From assembly GCA_001600455.1 (NCBI GenBank), contig BCKC01000012.1, positions 186,001 through 250,000 on the forward strand: a DNA stretch of 64,000 bases, read 5' to 3'. This document shows, one piece after another, positions 43,901-54,522 of this stretch. Source of the DNA: Endocalyx cinctus (taxonomy: Eukaryota > Ascomycota > Sordariomycetes > Amphisphaeriales > Apiosporaceae). The notes below the pieces were generated by a model. That model was not told the DNA's origin. It ran no database searches and was given only the letters and a program-made list of their open reading frames with translations. How positions within the stretch are numbered: the first letter of the stretch is position 1; each line of letters opens with the position of its first letter. Made by a program: the position numbers and the translations under genes.

Positions 43901-46900
43901 TCGTCCTCAGGTCGTTGATTGGATTGGCTCAGGACCCCCTCTCTTTCCCCCTCCATACGTATCGAAATAAGGAAGGAGAAGGAGGAAAAAGTGACTGACC
44001 TTATCAAAGTTGGTTTTGATGGAATGTTAGCTAATAGTGTCGATCACAGGGGATTTGGGGGTTTAGGGGGTGTGAAAAATCCGTTAGTAATCGACGTTGG
44101 CCACACAAGATGAGTGCCAAGATCAATGAAACGAAAAGAAAAAAAAAATGCAAATTGTCTCCTTATGTAGATACCGAGATGTCGGTCGAGCCATGCGTAC
44201 TATGTAGAGGTGAAGCGGTCAAAAGGGGCAGTTTATTAACACCGTATACTCTTCTGCCCAAATATTGTGACGATGATCCTGGCGCTGAATGTGACGCGTT
44301 CGTGGTACGCTGTACGTGCGTACCTGTCATGGCTAATATTGGGCGGGAGGCCACTCGTCTGGATGGCACGTGTGTATGGTCGGCGAACGGGACATGGGTC
44401 TGCGCTCAGCTTCTCAAAGTCTGGGTCAAACTGGCGGGATGAAGCTACAATACCCTATTTTTGGCCCGTCTGTTGGTTATTCCTATATTCTCACCGATTC
44501 TTCGGTATTCGGCGTTGAAAACCAGTACTTGGTAAACGTAGTCCTTGATGACATTTTCGCGTGAGCGTGAAGGGTCCTCTTTCTCACGGCAAGATGTCTG
44601 TCTTTAGTATGCGAAATGAGAATAAGAAAGTAAATTTAGCAAAGCCAGCTTTAAATAACCCCTTAGGCGTCGAAAGTGCATTCCTACCTATACATAGTAC
44701 TTATTCTGCTTAGCCAAGAGGGTCAAGAGGGTGTAACATAAATACATAGTAAACGCGATGACTATGATCTTGCTCCATAATACCCATATAAGTCCTACTG
44801 CGCAATTACGGAGCCTTCCTTTGAGGTTTTTTTTTTGTTTCTCCATCCTTATCGTGAAAATTTTACTTGAATAACAAATCCATCTCATGACTAGAATACA
44901 GATTACGTAGTATTCGAGGAAAACCTTTTTAGTTGAAGATTTGGGGAAATTGTCATCGACCAGCACAACATACTACATCTCGATTTTCTGGTCTCTTATC
45001 TCTCTAATGATGAGGCTACAGGTTAGGATAATTTCCTGGTTTACCTGGATACTGCATGTTGGATTAAAGATGTTTGGAAATGATGAGGTCAGACAATTTT
45101 GTTTTTTTTGTTGTTTTCACTATTGTACATAGTAGATTCTAGGATTAAGATGGCGAGATGATCAAGTCCGAGCATTGACAGCATTTGGCATTTTAGTGAA
45201 TAGATCTACGAGCATTAAACGTCGGCGAGTGATAATGTAGCTTCAATTTCTCGGAGCAGATTATTCATCTCCCTCAAATGACGTAGGGGAAAACAATTGA
45301 TGCTGAAATAAGGATCTCGTGGATCCTAACAGGCAATGTCCTTGGCTATAGTAAACCCCTTAAAACTATCATTTTTCCCACTAACGATGCTACCTTACCT
45401 TACCAGGACTACTAGGGTAAAGATATATACCACATACTATTATTATTACCTTAGGTACACCATCTGAAAAAAATGACATTGTATTATTAAAATGGTGATA
45501 CTTGAATAAACCCGCTAGAGATCAAGATTCTCGTAAGAGATCACAGTATTAAGCGCTTTGATACGAGGTTGTAAAGCAAGTTGGGTTCGTCACGATAATG
45601 TTTGAGGTAGCCGACGGCGATCCTCCTTCGCTATTTTCCCAAACAATAGAGGGAATCGATACACTGCGGCGAGGAAACCATTAAGGGCACAGCCCTAGAG
45701 TAGAGTACTATGTAGAGTAGCGTAGTGATTTACTACCTACTGCGAAACCTATACAAGTAAAAAACCCAAGTAATAATTTTGTGGGGGAAACGATATTTCA
45801 CACGTGGATGATTGAACAGGTTCTAAATGTTGAAAAAGGGTTGGGTTGACAGGTATAATACATCGTAGTAAGTTGATCCTTATTTGCACTATTAATACTG
45901 TACGTAAGGAGTTGGAAAAACTCCAAGGTATCACCTTGATGTTACATCAGATCACAACGTTAAAGAAGCCAACAACAAACTTGGCGTACCGGAAATAGAG
46001 AAGACGCCTATTTTCGGGACTTAGGATTTGTTAGTACGATGTTCTCCATTACATGATATTCAATGCTTAACTTTTGGCGGCTTGCTAGATCAATCCTAGG
46101 AGTCGACGAAAACTACGACGACAATCTGGTTATCCCAGAGTAGAAAGGCCGCGACGCCTTGAACAAAAAAGAATTGTTTCGAGAAGTAATTACGTTAGTC
46201 AGTCTACTCGAAATTTAATGAGGATAAAAAATGCCAAGAGAAAGAGATTCGTTTCGATATCCTGAAGTAGTGAAGTGGTTTTTATGCCCATCTGCCGGTA
46301 ATATTAGGATCATCCTAATAATACTACATGCGTGCGTGCGGGGTCCGCTGGTGGATGGGGGGATCAATCTTAAGTGAGAATAGCGGGTAAGGCGAGCTGG
46401 CGGACTTGCCAGGAAACGAACACAGTCCCTGAACGTCATTACCAGAACGAGCTTAACGGACGGGGTCAAGTTTGATACTTGATACGTTTGGACTTCATCT
46501 TTTCGGCCTAGGACCTGGTCAAATCTCCTCCCAGCAGATATTTTAGTCGGGGCTGGTTGATTATTAGCCTACCAGCGCTACGCGGTAGTACAGTAACTTC
46601 AACACTAAGAGGAGGCTCTCGATAGCCTAACTCGGCTGGCAGGGTTAAAAATTACCAGACTGGGGTGTTATTGATGCTCATCAGCGCCTATCTGTTTTGT
46701 ATTTGCGAACTACGCAGGAGTAGTGGGATCGCGATGGGACTTTCCAGGGTAAATGAGATATTGTCTATCACCATATTAAGTATCAGTGGAGGTGACGACA
46801 TGATGTAGAGATGCAAAAGGGATCAGGGGTCTGTACTCTACTGGCCCTCCCATTCTCGGTCTATATATGGAGGTCATTTCATCCATTCGGTTGACTTTTT

Positions 46901-47062
46901 TTTTTTTCTCTCTCTCATCTCCATCAAACAGTTCATCTTCAGCTTTCAGCACAGCTTTCTCAAAGTTTTCGTTTTTTTAACCCAGTCACTCTCTAAAAAT
47001 CTAACCCTAGTCATTCATTGAATTTTCTTAATTCCTAGCAATCAACTTTTTATATCATCAAA

Positions 47063-47756
47063 ATGCAGTTCACTACCTTCGCCATCGCCGCCCTCTCCAT
47101 GGGCTCCGCTATCGCCGCTCCCTCGGCCAAGCGTGACGTTGAGCTCCTCAGCACCGTCACCACCGTTCTCGACAAGGTCGGTACCGTCAAGACCACCGTC
47201 GAGGGTGAGCTCAGCTCCCTTACCACCCTCGTCCAGGGCACCGTCTCCCTCGACTCGGTTTCCCAGATCGAGACCCTCCTCACCGACGTTGCCGGTGATG
47301 TCACCGGTCTTCTCTCGACCGTTGTTCCCCTCGCCACCACCACCGTCTCTTCCCTCCTCTCCGGCCAGGTCGACGAGATCCCCACCTTGATCACCGACGT
47401 CCAGAACCTCGCCACCAGCGTCACCGGTACCCTCCAGAACGTCACCTCGGCTCTCCCCGCCGGTAAGTACAATCATCGCGCGTCAAAATAACTCGTTTGA
47501 TCGAGAAGCTAACGCACCCCCAACAGAGGTCCTCGCCAAGGTTCAGCCTGAGATCAACTTCGCTTTCTCCACCCTGGCCCCCGTCGTCAAGCCCGTCTTG
47601 ACCTTCGCTCTCAGCACCGTCAGCTCCCTCGAGGGTACCCTCGCCACCGAGGTCAGCACCTTGACCACTCCCCTCCAGAGCGTCCTCGGTGGCCTCACCA
47701 GCGGCCTCCTCAGCGAGGGTCTCACCAGCGGCCTCACCAGCGGTCTCCTCAAGTAA
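47063..47756 (+). CDS. Small secreted cysteine-free helical protein, HsbA-like
   Basis: Two exons: 47063-47462 and 47527-47756, giving 209 residues. A signal peptide (MQFTTFAIAALSMGSAIAAP) is followed by a dibasic KR processing site (SAKR then DVELL). The mature protein has no Cys and is built almost wholly of Leu/Val/Ser/Thr with regular spacing, for example TVTTVLDKVGTVKTTVEGEL, suggesting long amphipathic helices. It ends with near-repeats (LTSGLLSEG, LTSGLTSGLL). Codon use is extremely biased to C-ending codons, a sign of high expression, and the upstream 150 bp are CT-rich as in strong fungal promoters. It resembles hydrophobic-surface-binding (HsbA-type) or cell-wall proteins in design, but I cannot confirm the family; effector-like roles are possible. 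Confidence 0.8.
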
Positions 47757-49138
47757 ATGGATTTTTTAGTTGGTTGAAGATGGACGGTATTGAATTCTTC
47801 ACTTATACGGAACCGCGGCGGTGTACGCGCATCTGCACAACTTTCTTGTATGATAATTGGTAGTGTCAAATATTAATTTTCGGCTGTTCGGGACACCGAT
47901 TATAGATGGAATCATGTCTTGCTGGAGCTGTTATGAGATATATAATGTTATTTTTCCTCACCTAAAGCGTCGGCGCTAGGTCACCCTTTTTTCTGTGTTT
48001 CCTGTAATCTTAGTTCATGGGTATCCTGTCATATCCACGATGCAGGTATCCTTTCAATTTAAACGATTTACGCGAAACTATGCTGTTTTAATGATGTATG
48101 TGACGAGAGGTTTCGCAAGTTGTCGTACTTCTTCGAAGTGCTTTTGGATGAGTTGTAGTAGTGTCGTAGATATGATGATTACCTAGTAGCCGATGGGCGA
48201 TGCTTCTTGTGAACGTACTTGAGTTCTTCCAGTATAGAAATCACCGTGAAATCCTTTTATATCACGCTTTTGTACTTCGGTTATTCTTGTACAGCACCTT
48301 CTCCGTGTAGCAACTCTGATTTCAGAGCCAGCAGGCGTGTATTGCTGGAAAACTCGCTAATTAGTATAATGCGCAGAAAACTTAAGCTCTATTTCGGTGT
48401 GAAATTGAATCGGCTTCTCTCAGATGTAACGGCAACATGCTCGTCTGTTTGAGGTAGCCCATTACCTCTTGCACTAGATCTAGACGGCACTCATACCTTT
48501 TGCCACACCGTCGACTACCCAAACTACCCAATGTACCTACGCCTGTCTCTAGGTATCCCATTAGAAGTTTGACGACCACGCTATCCGGGTCTGTCACAAA
48601 TTTGATGGAGGCGCCCCCATAAACCTGGGTGAGAGGTTATGAGTGCGCATGAAGTCAAACACACGATCTTTGCACACAGAATTTCTTCGTTGTGGCCGAG
48701 ACTTTTCAACCCGGGCGAGTAGGACTGCACTACATACTGGTGCCAGCTGGAGTAATGGAGGAGCAAGGTATGGGCTGCGACTGCGAAAAAGAGAAGCCCG
48801 GAGACTCACATTAGAACCATACAGTTGATAAACAAGGTGTACTGGACTACGTCTCTGTAATTGCGTTCTTCGAGCGGCTAGTGTAGGTACATATAGTGCC
48901 CTGGCTCCTTAGCTTTGGTTATAGTTCCTATTGTTGCATATACTCGAATAGTGCAATATTTCTAGCACCGGCCCACCTTTTTTCCCTCAAGGTATCAAAA
49001 TTCTTTTAGCACAACACGTATTAAATAAATACTAGAAGTAGTGGACTGAAGCATCAATTTCTAAGGTTTCAACACTACCGCTCACAGGTTTTATTGAAAA
49101 AGAGAATAACCAGCAACATATATTTCCGTGTGATAAAT
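47757..49138. other. Intergenic region
   Basis: About 1.4 kb. No coding-like ORF and no RNA gene recognised. Confidence 0.5.
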
Positions 49139-49756
49139 ATGGAAGCAGATATCCTTCCTCTTAGCCTCAATTTTCTTACAGATGCCGCTCATTTGCTGGT
49201 AAAGACGGCCCCGGAAACTTCTGCGCATCTCATGGCGCAGCGGAACTCGTTGTTGTTCGAACATAATATACCCCAATCAGATCTACAGAGGCAGCATGTA
49301 TGTGGTTCCTGTGGTCATATTATGATTGCCGGCCATGGCGATATGATGAAAATGGAAGCCGAAAGAACTATCAGCAAAAGGAAGAACAAGAGAGTGATGA
49401 GCAAGGCGTCTCAGAAACAAACTCCGAAAGATGAAGAACATCTTGAAAAGAAAAAGACGTCTCGCAAAGAATTGAAGTGTGGCATGTGTAATCGATATAC
49501 ACGGATTAGTATCCCTCCAGCACCTCCCATCTCTCGCAAACGTTCAAAATCAATAGGGGCGTATCCTGCGAGCACGGCATCAACCTCGATTTCTAAGCAA
49601 TCCGAGCAAGCAGTTCTAAAGCCTTCAGCCAATGCCAATAGCAAGAAGCGAGCAAAGAATAGAAAACAAGGACTTCAAGCTTTACTTGAGCAGTCGTCTA
49701 ATTCGAAAGCTCAAGCGGGACTTGGACTTAGTTTATCGGATTTCTTGAAAAAATGA
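49139..49756 (+). CDS. RNase P/MRP Rpr2/Rpp21/SNM1-type subunit
   Basis: Single exon, 205 residues. The family binds the RNase P or MRP RNA in the nucleus/nucleolus and is needed for pre-tRNA or pre-rRNA processing. An N-terminal helix (LNFLTDAAHLLVKTAPETSA) precedes a four-Cys zinc site: VCGSCGH (Cys55, Cys58) and LKCGMCNRY (Cys114, Cys117), separated by a long Lys/Arg-rich insertion. The C-terminus is basic (KKRAKNRKQGLQALLEQSS) and ends LSLSDFLKK. The ATG at 49139 was preferred because the upstream extension (starting at a non-ATG codon) does not fit. Whether it is the P or the MRP subunit is not resolved; the SNM1 branch seems slightly more likely. Confidence 0.8.
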   Translation: MEADILPLSLNFLTDAAHLLVKTAPETSAHLMAQRNSLLFEHNIPQSDLQRQHVCGSCGHIMIAGHGDMMKMEAERTISKRKNKRVMSKASQKQTPKDEEHLEKKKTSRKELKCGMCNRYTRISIPPAPPISRKRSKSIGAYPASTASTSISKQSEQAVLKPSANANSKKRAKNRKQGLQALLEQSSNSKAQAGLGLSLSDFLKK

Positions 49757-50148
49757 TGCCGAGACTACATATTTGCTTGGGGAAGAATGATTATCAATCT
49801 ACACAATCTACAAAAAGATTTATAGGGGTTTACAGGCTTGTAACGAACGCGATTTAGGTAAAGTTAGTGGCAAAGTTATAGCCTAACTTGCCTACCCTAC
49901 CCCTATTGAGCGTAGAATGTGACGTTGGATGTGTCATACCGACCCGACTTGCTACCCCGCCATCGCAAAGAAATTGCCCCTCCAAAATTTTCTGAAGAGA
50001 GCGTCCCTTTCATCCCACCAAAATTTCAGAAGTAAGACATCGAGTGCTGTTACTATCGTCAACTCCCAACGAGAGAAAGAAAATTTACTGGAATCAGAAA
50101 TAAAGATAAATCATAAAATATATAAAAGAAAAATAAAATAGACGCAAC
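49757..50148. other. Intergenic, ZPR1 promoter
   Basis: 392 bp between the RNase P/MRP subunit and ZPR1 genes, both on the plus strand; A-rich just before the ZPR1 ATG. No gene seen. Confidence 0.55.
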
Positions 50149-51681
50149 ATGTCACCCGCCGAACAGCCGGATACCTCGAGGCCCGTTACAACAACCGACT
50201 TTTTCGAGGCTATCGGCCAAAGGATCGACCAAATTGATGTCAACACCGAACAAGCGAGCCAAAATGTAAACAGCGAAAACGATGAAGATCGCGTTGTCGA
50301 ACAGATAGAGTCGCTTTGTATGAACTGTCACGAGAATGTATGCACGACACTCAAATAACCCAAATTAGCATCATTACGGCCGCCCACTGCAACATAGCAT
50401 GATACTAATTTGTTCGTTGTTATTACTTAGGGCATCACACGCATGCTTTTGACAGCTATTCCATATTTCCGCGAAGTTATCCTCATGTCTTTCTCTTGCG
50501 ACAAGTGTGGTTTCTCCAATTCCGAAATCCAAGCTGCCGGCACTATTCAGCCGAAAGGCTCGAGTTACCTACTCCGGTTAACCTCCATGCCCGATTTCGA
50601 AAGACAAGTTGTAAAATCCGATACTGCAACTGTCAAGTTTATAGAGTTAGATCTTGAAGTACCCGCCGGTCGTGGGCAGCTCACGAATGTCGAAGGTCTC
50701 CTATCCACCATAATCGATGATTTAGAGATAGGACAAGATGCGCGCAAGGAACAGGACCCCGTAGTTTACGAAAAGATCACCGAGATCATCACTAAGGGTC
50801 GCGCAATGCTTGCCGGAGAAGCGTTTCCTTTTCGACTTCAAGTCGACGACCCCGCCGGTAATTCTTGGATCACGCCTAATATGAGAGACGGAATCGGAAA
50901 ATGGGAGAAGAGAGATTACGAGAGAACGCCTGAACAAAACGAAGCTCTTGGATTAGCTGCTACGGAGCCTGCTGGAGGACAAGCAACATCGGATGAGGAC
51001 ATCATTCCAGATCAAGTTTATGAGTTCCCGGCTTCATGTCCGGGATGCATGCACCCGTGTACCACCAAGATGAAGATGGTCGAGATTCCACATTTCAAGG
51101 CGGTAGTCTTAATGTCGACAGTCTGCGGCGATTGCGGATATAAATCAAACGACGTGAAGACGGGAGGAGAGATACCCGAATTAGGCAAGAAGATTACCTT
51201 GAAAGTAGACTCGGCCGAAGACCTCGCCCGCGATATTCTGAAAAGCGAGACTTGCGCCTTGGAGTGTCCCGAACTTAACATGCAAGTCAACCCGGGAACC
51301 TTAGGCGGTCGCTTCACCACGGTCGAGGGCCTCCTCACCCAGGTGCGCAACGATCTACACGCGCAGATATTCGAGACGGGAGAAGGAGGTGACTCCCTCG
51401 AAGGCAGCGAGAAGACGCGATGGAACGCGTTCTTCGATGGGCTCGACGCCGCCATCAAGGGCGAGAAGAAATTCACCGTCATCCTCACCGATCCCCTCGC
51501 GAGCAGCTACGTGCAGAAGGCGGTCGATCCGGACCAGGACGACCCCCAGATGACGGTGGAGGAATACGAGCGCACGGAGGAGGAAGAGGAAGAGCTCGGC
51601 CTCCGCGACATGAAGACGGAGGGTTACGAGGAAGGCGCTTCGAAGGAATCGAAGGAGGAGCCGGCAAAACAGGAGACATGA
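50149..51681 (+). CDS. ZPR1: Zinc finger protein ZPR1
   Basis: Two exons: 50149-50337 and 50431-51681, giving 479 residues. ZPR1 is an essential eukaryotic chaperone-like protein that binds eEF1A and aids its folding, shuttling between cytoplasm and nucleus. Both C4 zinc fingers are intact: CMNC...CDKC (Cys57, 60, 86, 89, across the splice site HEN/GITRMLLTAIPYF) and CPGC...CGDC (about 266-298, with KMVEIPHFKAVVLMSTVC). Each is followed by its ZPR1 domain with the paired GGRFTTVEGLL/GRGQLTNVEGLL motif. The C-terminus is Glu-rich (TEEEEEELGLRD). Length fits fungal orthologues. Confidence 0.96.
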
Positions 51682-51863
51682 CGAAAAGAAGTGTATGCAG
51701 GCCCCGAGTCTGAGCGAGTGATTATTTGTTGTGAGGTGACAAGAGGTTCAGATATGGTAGGGTCGCAGCAATGCGTGTTTTAGATGGGATGGGATAAATA
51801 CTGATTTATACTAAAAGTCTTTCGTACATATAAAAGAAAAAGAAAAAGAAAAAGAAAAAGAAA

Positions 51864-51894
<31 letters not shown>

Positions 51895-53100
51895 CATGTG
51901 GAATAGATTCTTTTTCATTGGTATATATATTTGAAAACTTTGAACCTAGGTAATGCTCAAAGAGAAACATGACGAGCATGAAGGTTACATAACCTTCGGG
52001 GCTATCGCTGTAACTTAGAATATCAAACCGGCCCCTTCACTCCGTATACACCGGGTTTTTACTATCGGAGTCTCGCACTGGAAGATATCCGAATCTCCAT
52101 TCTTATTTGTAAGTAATCAGTGCATTAAGCCCCCTGCTTTTTTCGCGTCTTCGCGTCTTGGACATCCATGTTTTGTGGCAAGTCACTCCTTTTAACATCA
52201 TTCTATCTCCGGGTCGATCCTTTCTCCGGACAGGGTGGAGTTTTGCCTTGCCTTATTCGGTAACTTTGGAGTTTTGATCCGTACGGAGACCGATCGGGGG
52301 AGAGCAAAGTTTAGTACCCGGATATCTGGTTCCTGAAGATAAGCTCTAATTCAGGAACGGAGATAATTGGAAAAAAAAAGAGAAGAAAGAAGAAAAACGA
52401 GTTAATGTTACAGGTGCTTGATAGTGTCTTAGGAGTTTGTTTGTTGGTAAGATTGAGGCTGCTGATGCTAATGACTTCTGTGTCAGCGAAATATCGGATG
52501 TTATCATAATCCCGTTCTTTTCTTTGAAACGAGAAACATACCATCAACTTCAGTAAGCCAATTTTCAGGAGTTATGGCGGTCGTCTTCGTCATGAATTAT
52601 GCTCCTCGTGGCAGTAACAGGTGGACGGTGATATGTCCGGAGCTATGCTTAGTCTTATCTCCACCCTTGATAATTACCCTGCATAGAAGCGATCGACAAA
52701 AGCACCTAGAATAATCAACGAAGAGCTACATGGAAAATAGCTGAATCAAAACATCCCCACGAGGTATCCATTCCAAATTTACACATGTTCGCGACACCTA
52801 TATACCGTAAGTAGTCAGCCTAGCTCCGGCATCAAATCGGAGTTACGCCGCAGATCATCCTCATCATCATGAAGTCAACAGGTAAGTAAGTAGCTATGGT
52901 GTCAGTGATTCAGCCTCCTAAATGAACAGCTGTGATATATAATATAAATAAGAGACCAATTCATTCCGTTCAAGAGTGATTGTGAACATCTAACTGCACT
53001 ACTTTTCTAAGTTTCTAAGCTCTATATCTCCTGATAATCATACTTGACGAGATTATTCACAATATCACCCAACTCTTTCAAAGCATAAACATTAATAAAC
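51682..53100. other. Intergenic region
   Basis: About 1.4 kb with an (AAAAAG)n repeat just after ZPR1 (51833-51892). No gene is supported. The promoter of the NmrA-like gene lies at the 3' end. Confidence 0.5.
51833..51892. repeat. (AAAAAG)n microsatellite
   Basis: About nine tandem copies of AAAAAG, downstream of ZPR1. Confidence 0.85.
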
Positions 53101-54226
53101 ATGCCTTCAAGTAACTACATCAAGAAAATTGCCATTGTAGGCGTAAGTGAAACCCTCCCTCTCTACAACATTCCAAAAAAAAAGCAGCAACACTAACGAC
53201 CAACCCACAGGCCACCGGCAGCATCGGCTCCGTCATCGTCCAAGAGCTGCTCAAGCGCGGCAAGTTCGAGATAACGGCCATCACGCGCGGGAACTCATCC
53301 CTCCCGGCCGGCGTCGAGGAGGCGAAAGTCGACTACGACGATCCTTCGACGCTAGCGGCGGCCATGCGGGGCCAGGAAGCCCTCGTCATCACCCTGTCGG
53401 TGCACGCGCCGAAGGGGACGGAGCTCCGGCTCGTCGAGGCCGCCGCCGCCGCCGGCGTCCCTTACGTGCTCCCGAACGCGTGGTGCCCGGATTTTCAGGA
53501 CCGCGACCTCGGCGAGGGCACCCTGATGGGGCCGGACCAGTGGGCCGTCGTGGACCGGATCGAGAAGCTGGGGAAAAGTTCTTGGATCGGCATGATTACG
53601 GGTTTCTGGTACGAGTATAGCGTCGCGCTGAACGAGAATACGTACGGCGTGGATTGGAAGGGTCGGCGTATGACGTTTTATGATCGGGGGGAGACGAGGA
53701 TCAATACTATTGTGAGTATTTTTTTTTTTTTTCTGTTTCTGATTTTGGCAACCAAAAAAAAAAAAAAAAAAACTAATGGTCTTCTTAGACCTGGCCCCAA
53801 ACCGGCAGAGCGGTAGCGAGCCTCCTATCGCTACCCATCGAGTCATCGACGGCCGGCGCACCAAGCCTATCGGGGTATAAGAACAAGTACGTGTACACGT
53901 CCTCTTTCCTTGTGAACCAGAAAGAGATGTTCGAGTCGGTCTTGCGAGTGACGGGGACGAAGGAGGAAGACTGGACGATCCGGTACGAGGACGTCGAGAC
54001 GCGGTGGCAGGACGGGAAGGACATGTTGTTCCAGAAGGGCGATCGTCAGGGGTTCGTGAAGCTTCTGTACTCTCGCATCTTCTGGCGGGACGGGTCCGGT
54101 AACTTCGAGGCGAGGCGGGGGCTGGACAACGAGGCTTTGGGGTTGCCGAAGGAAGACCTGGATGAGTTCACTAAGCTCGGCATCGAGCGTTGCGAGTCGG
54201 GATATGACTACTATAACAGGTCTTAA
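53101..54226 (+). CDS. NmrA/isoflavone-reductase-like NAD(P)-binding protein
   Basis: Three exons: 53101-53142, 53211-53711, 53789-54226, giving 326 residues. The first splice site falls inside the nucleotide-binding loop: IKKIAIVG then ATGSIGSVIVQELLKRG, restoring GxxGxxG. The N-terminal half is a Rossmann fold (ITAITRG; VDYDDPSTLAAAMRGQEALV). The middle has VPYVLPNAWCPDF and a WIGMITGFWYEYS segment, typical of atypical SDRs in the NmrA/isoflavone-reductase group. The C-terminal part is helical (LDNEALGLPKEDLDEFTKLG). The catalytic Tyr-Lys pair of classical SDRs is not evident, so it may be a redox sensor or a reductase of a secondary substrate. Intron 2 contains poly-T and poly-A tracts. 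Confidence 0.88.
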
Positions 54227-54522
54227 ATCAAGTACACGGAAAATTTGCCATATAGTCAAAAAAAAGAAACATTATCATTGCTGTTATTTAAAGGGTAAAT
54301 AGAATGAAACGCAAATTAGGTATCTTTCAAAAACGGACCGGTGAAAAAATGACCGTAAGGCAAAGCTCCTGAATACTATGCTGCCCACCATCCAAAACGC
54401 CATGCGTATGTTCCCGATTCCAGCCGTAACCTAGGTATCCATTTAGTAAACAAACCTATCCAGGAGCTTCCATTATTATTAAATACTTTTGTTTTTTCCC
54501 CTTAAATCGATATCGCGAATTT
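54227..54522. other. Convergent spacer
   Basis: 296 bp between the convergent NmrA-like and DUF3433 genes. It contains one CCTAGGTA word. No feature seen. Confidence 0.5.

Larger units (their letters stand above)
39548..47062. other. Gene-poor region, 7.5 kb
   Basis: No ORF here shows coding-like composition or a recognisable domain. It holds GT-rich, A/G-rich, TA and TTTC microsatellites between 39.6 and 41.0 kb, one TACGGAGTA (40661-40669) and long stretches of balanced but non-coding sequence. Short ORFs at 41461-42113, 42771-43106 and 44110-44442 lack family similarity. The last 200 bp are a CT-rich promoter (TATATAAGG-free, TTTTTTTTTTCTCTCTC) of the secreted-protein gene. Confidence 0.5.

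Noticed and set aside
44110..44442. 110-codon Cys-containing ORF in the gene desert
   Set aside because: No signal peptide, no domain and composition like flanking DNA; likely chance.
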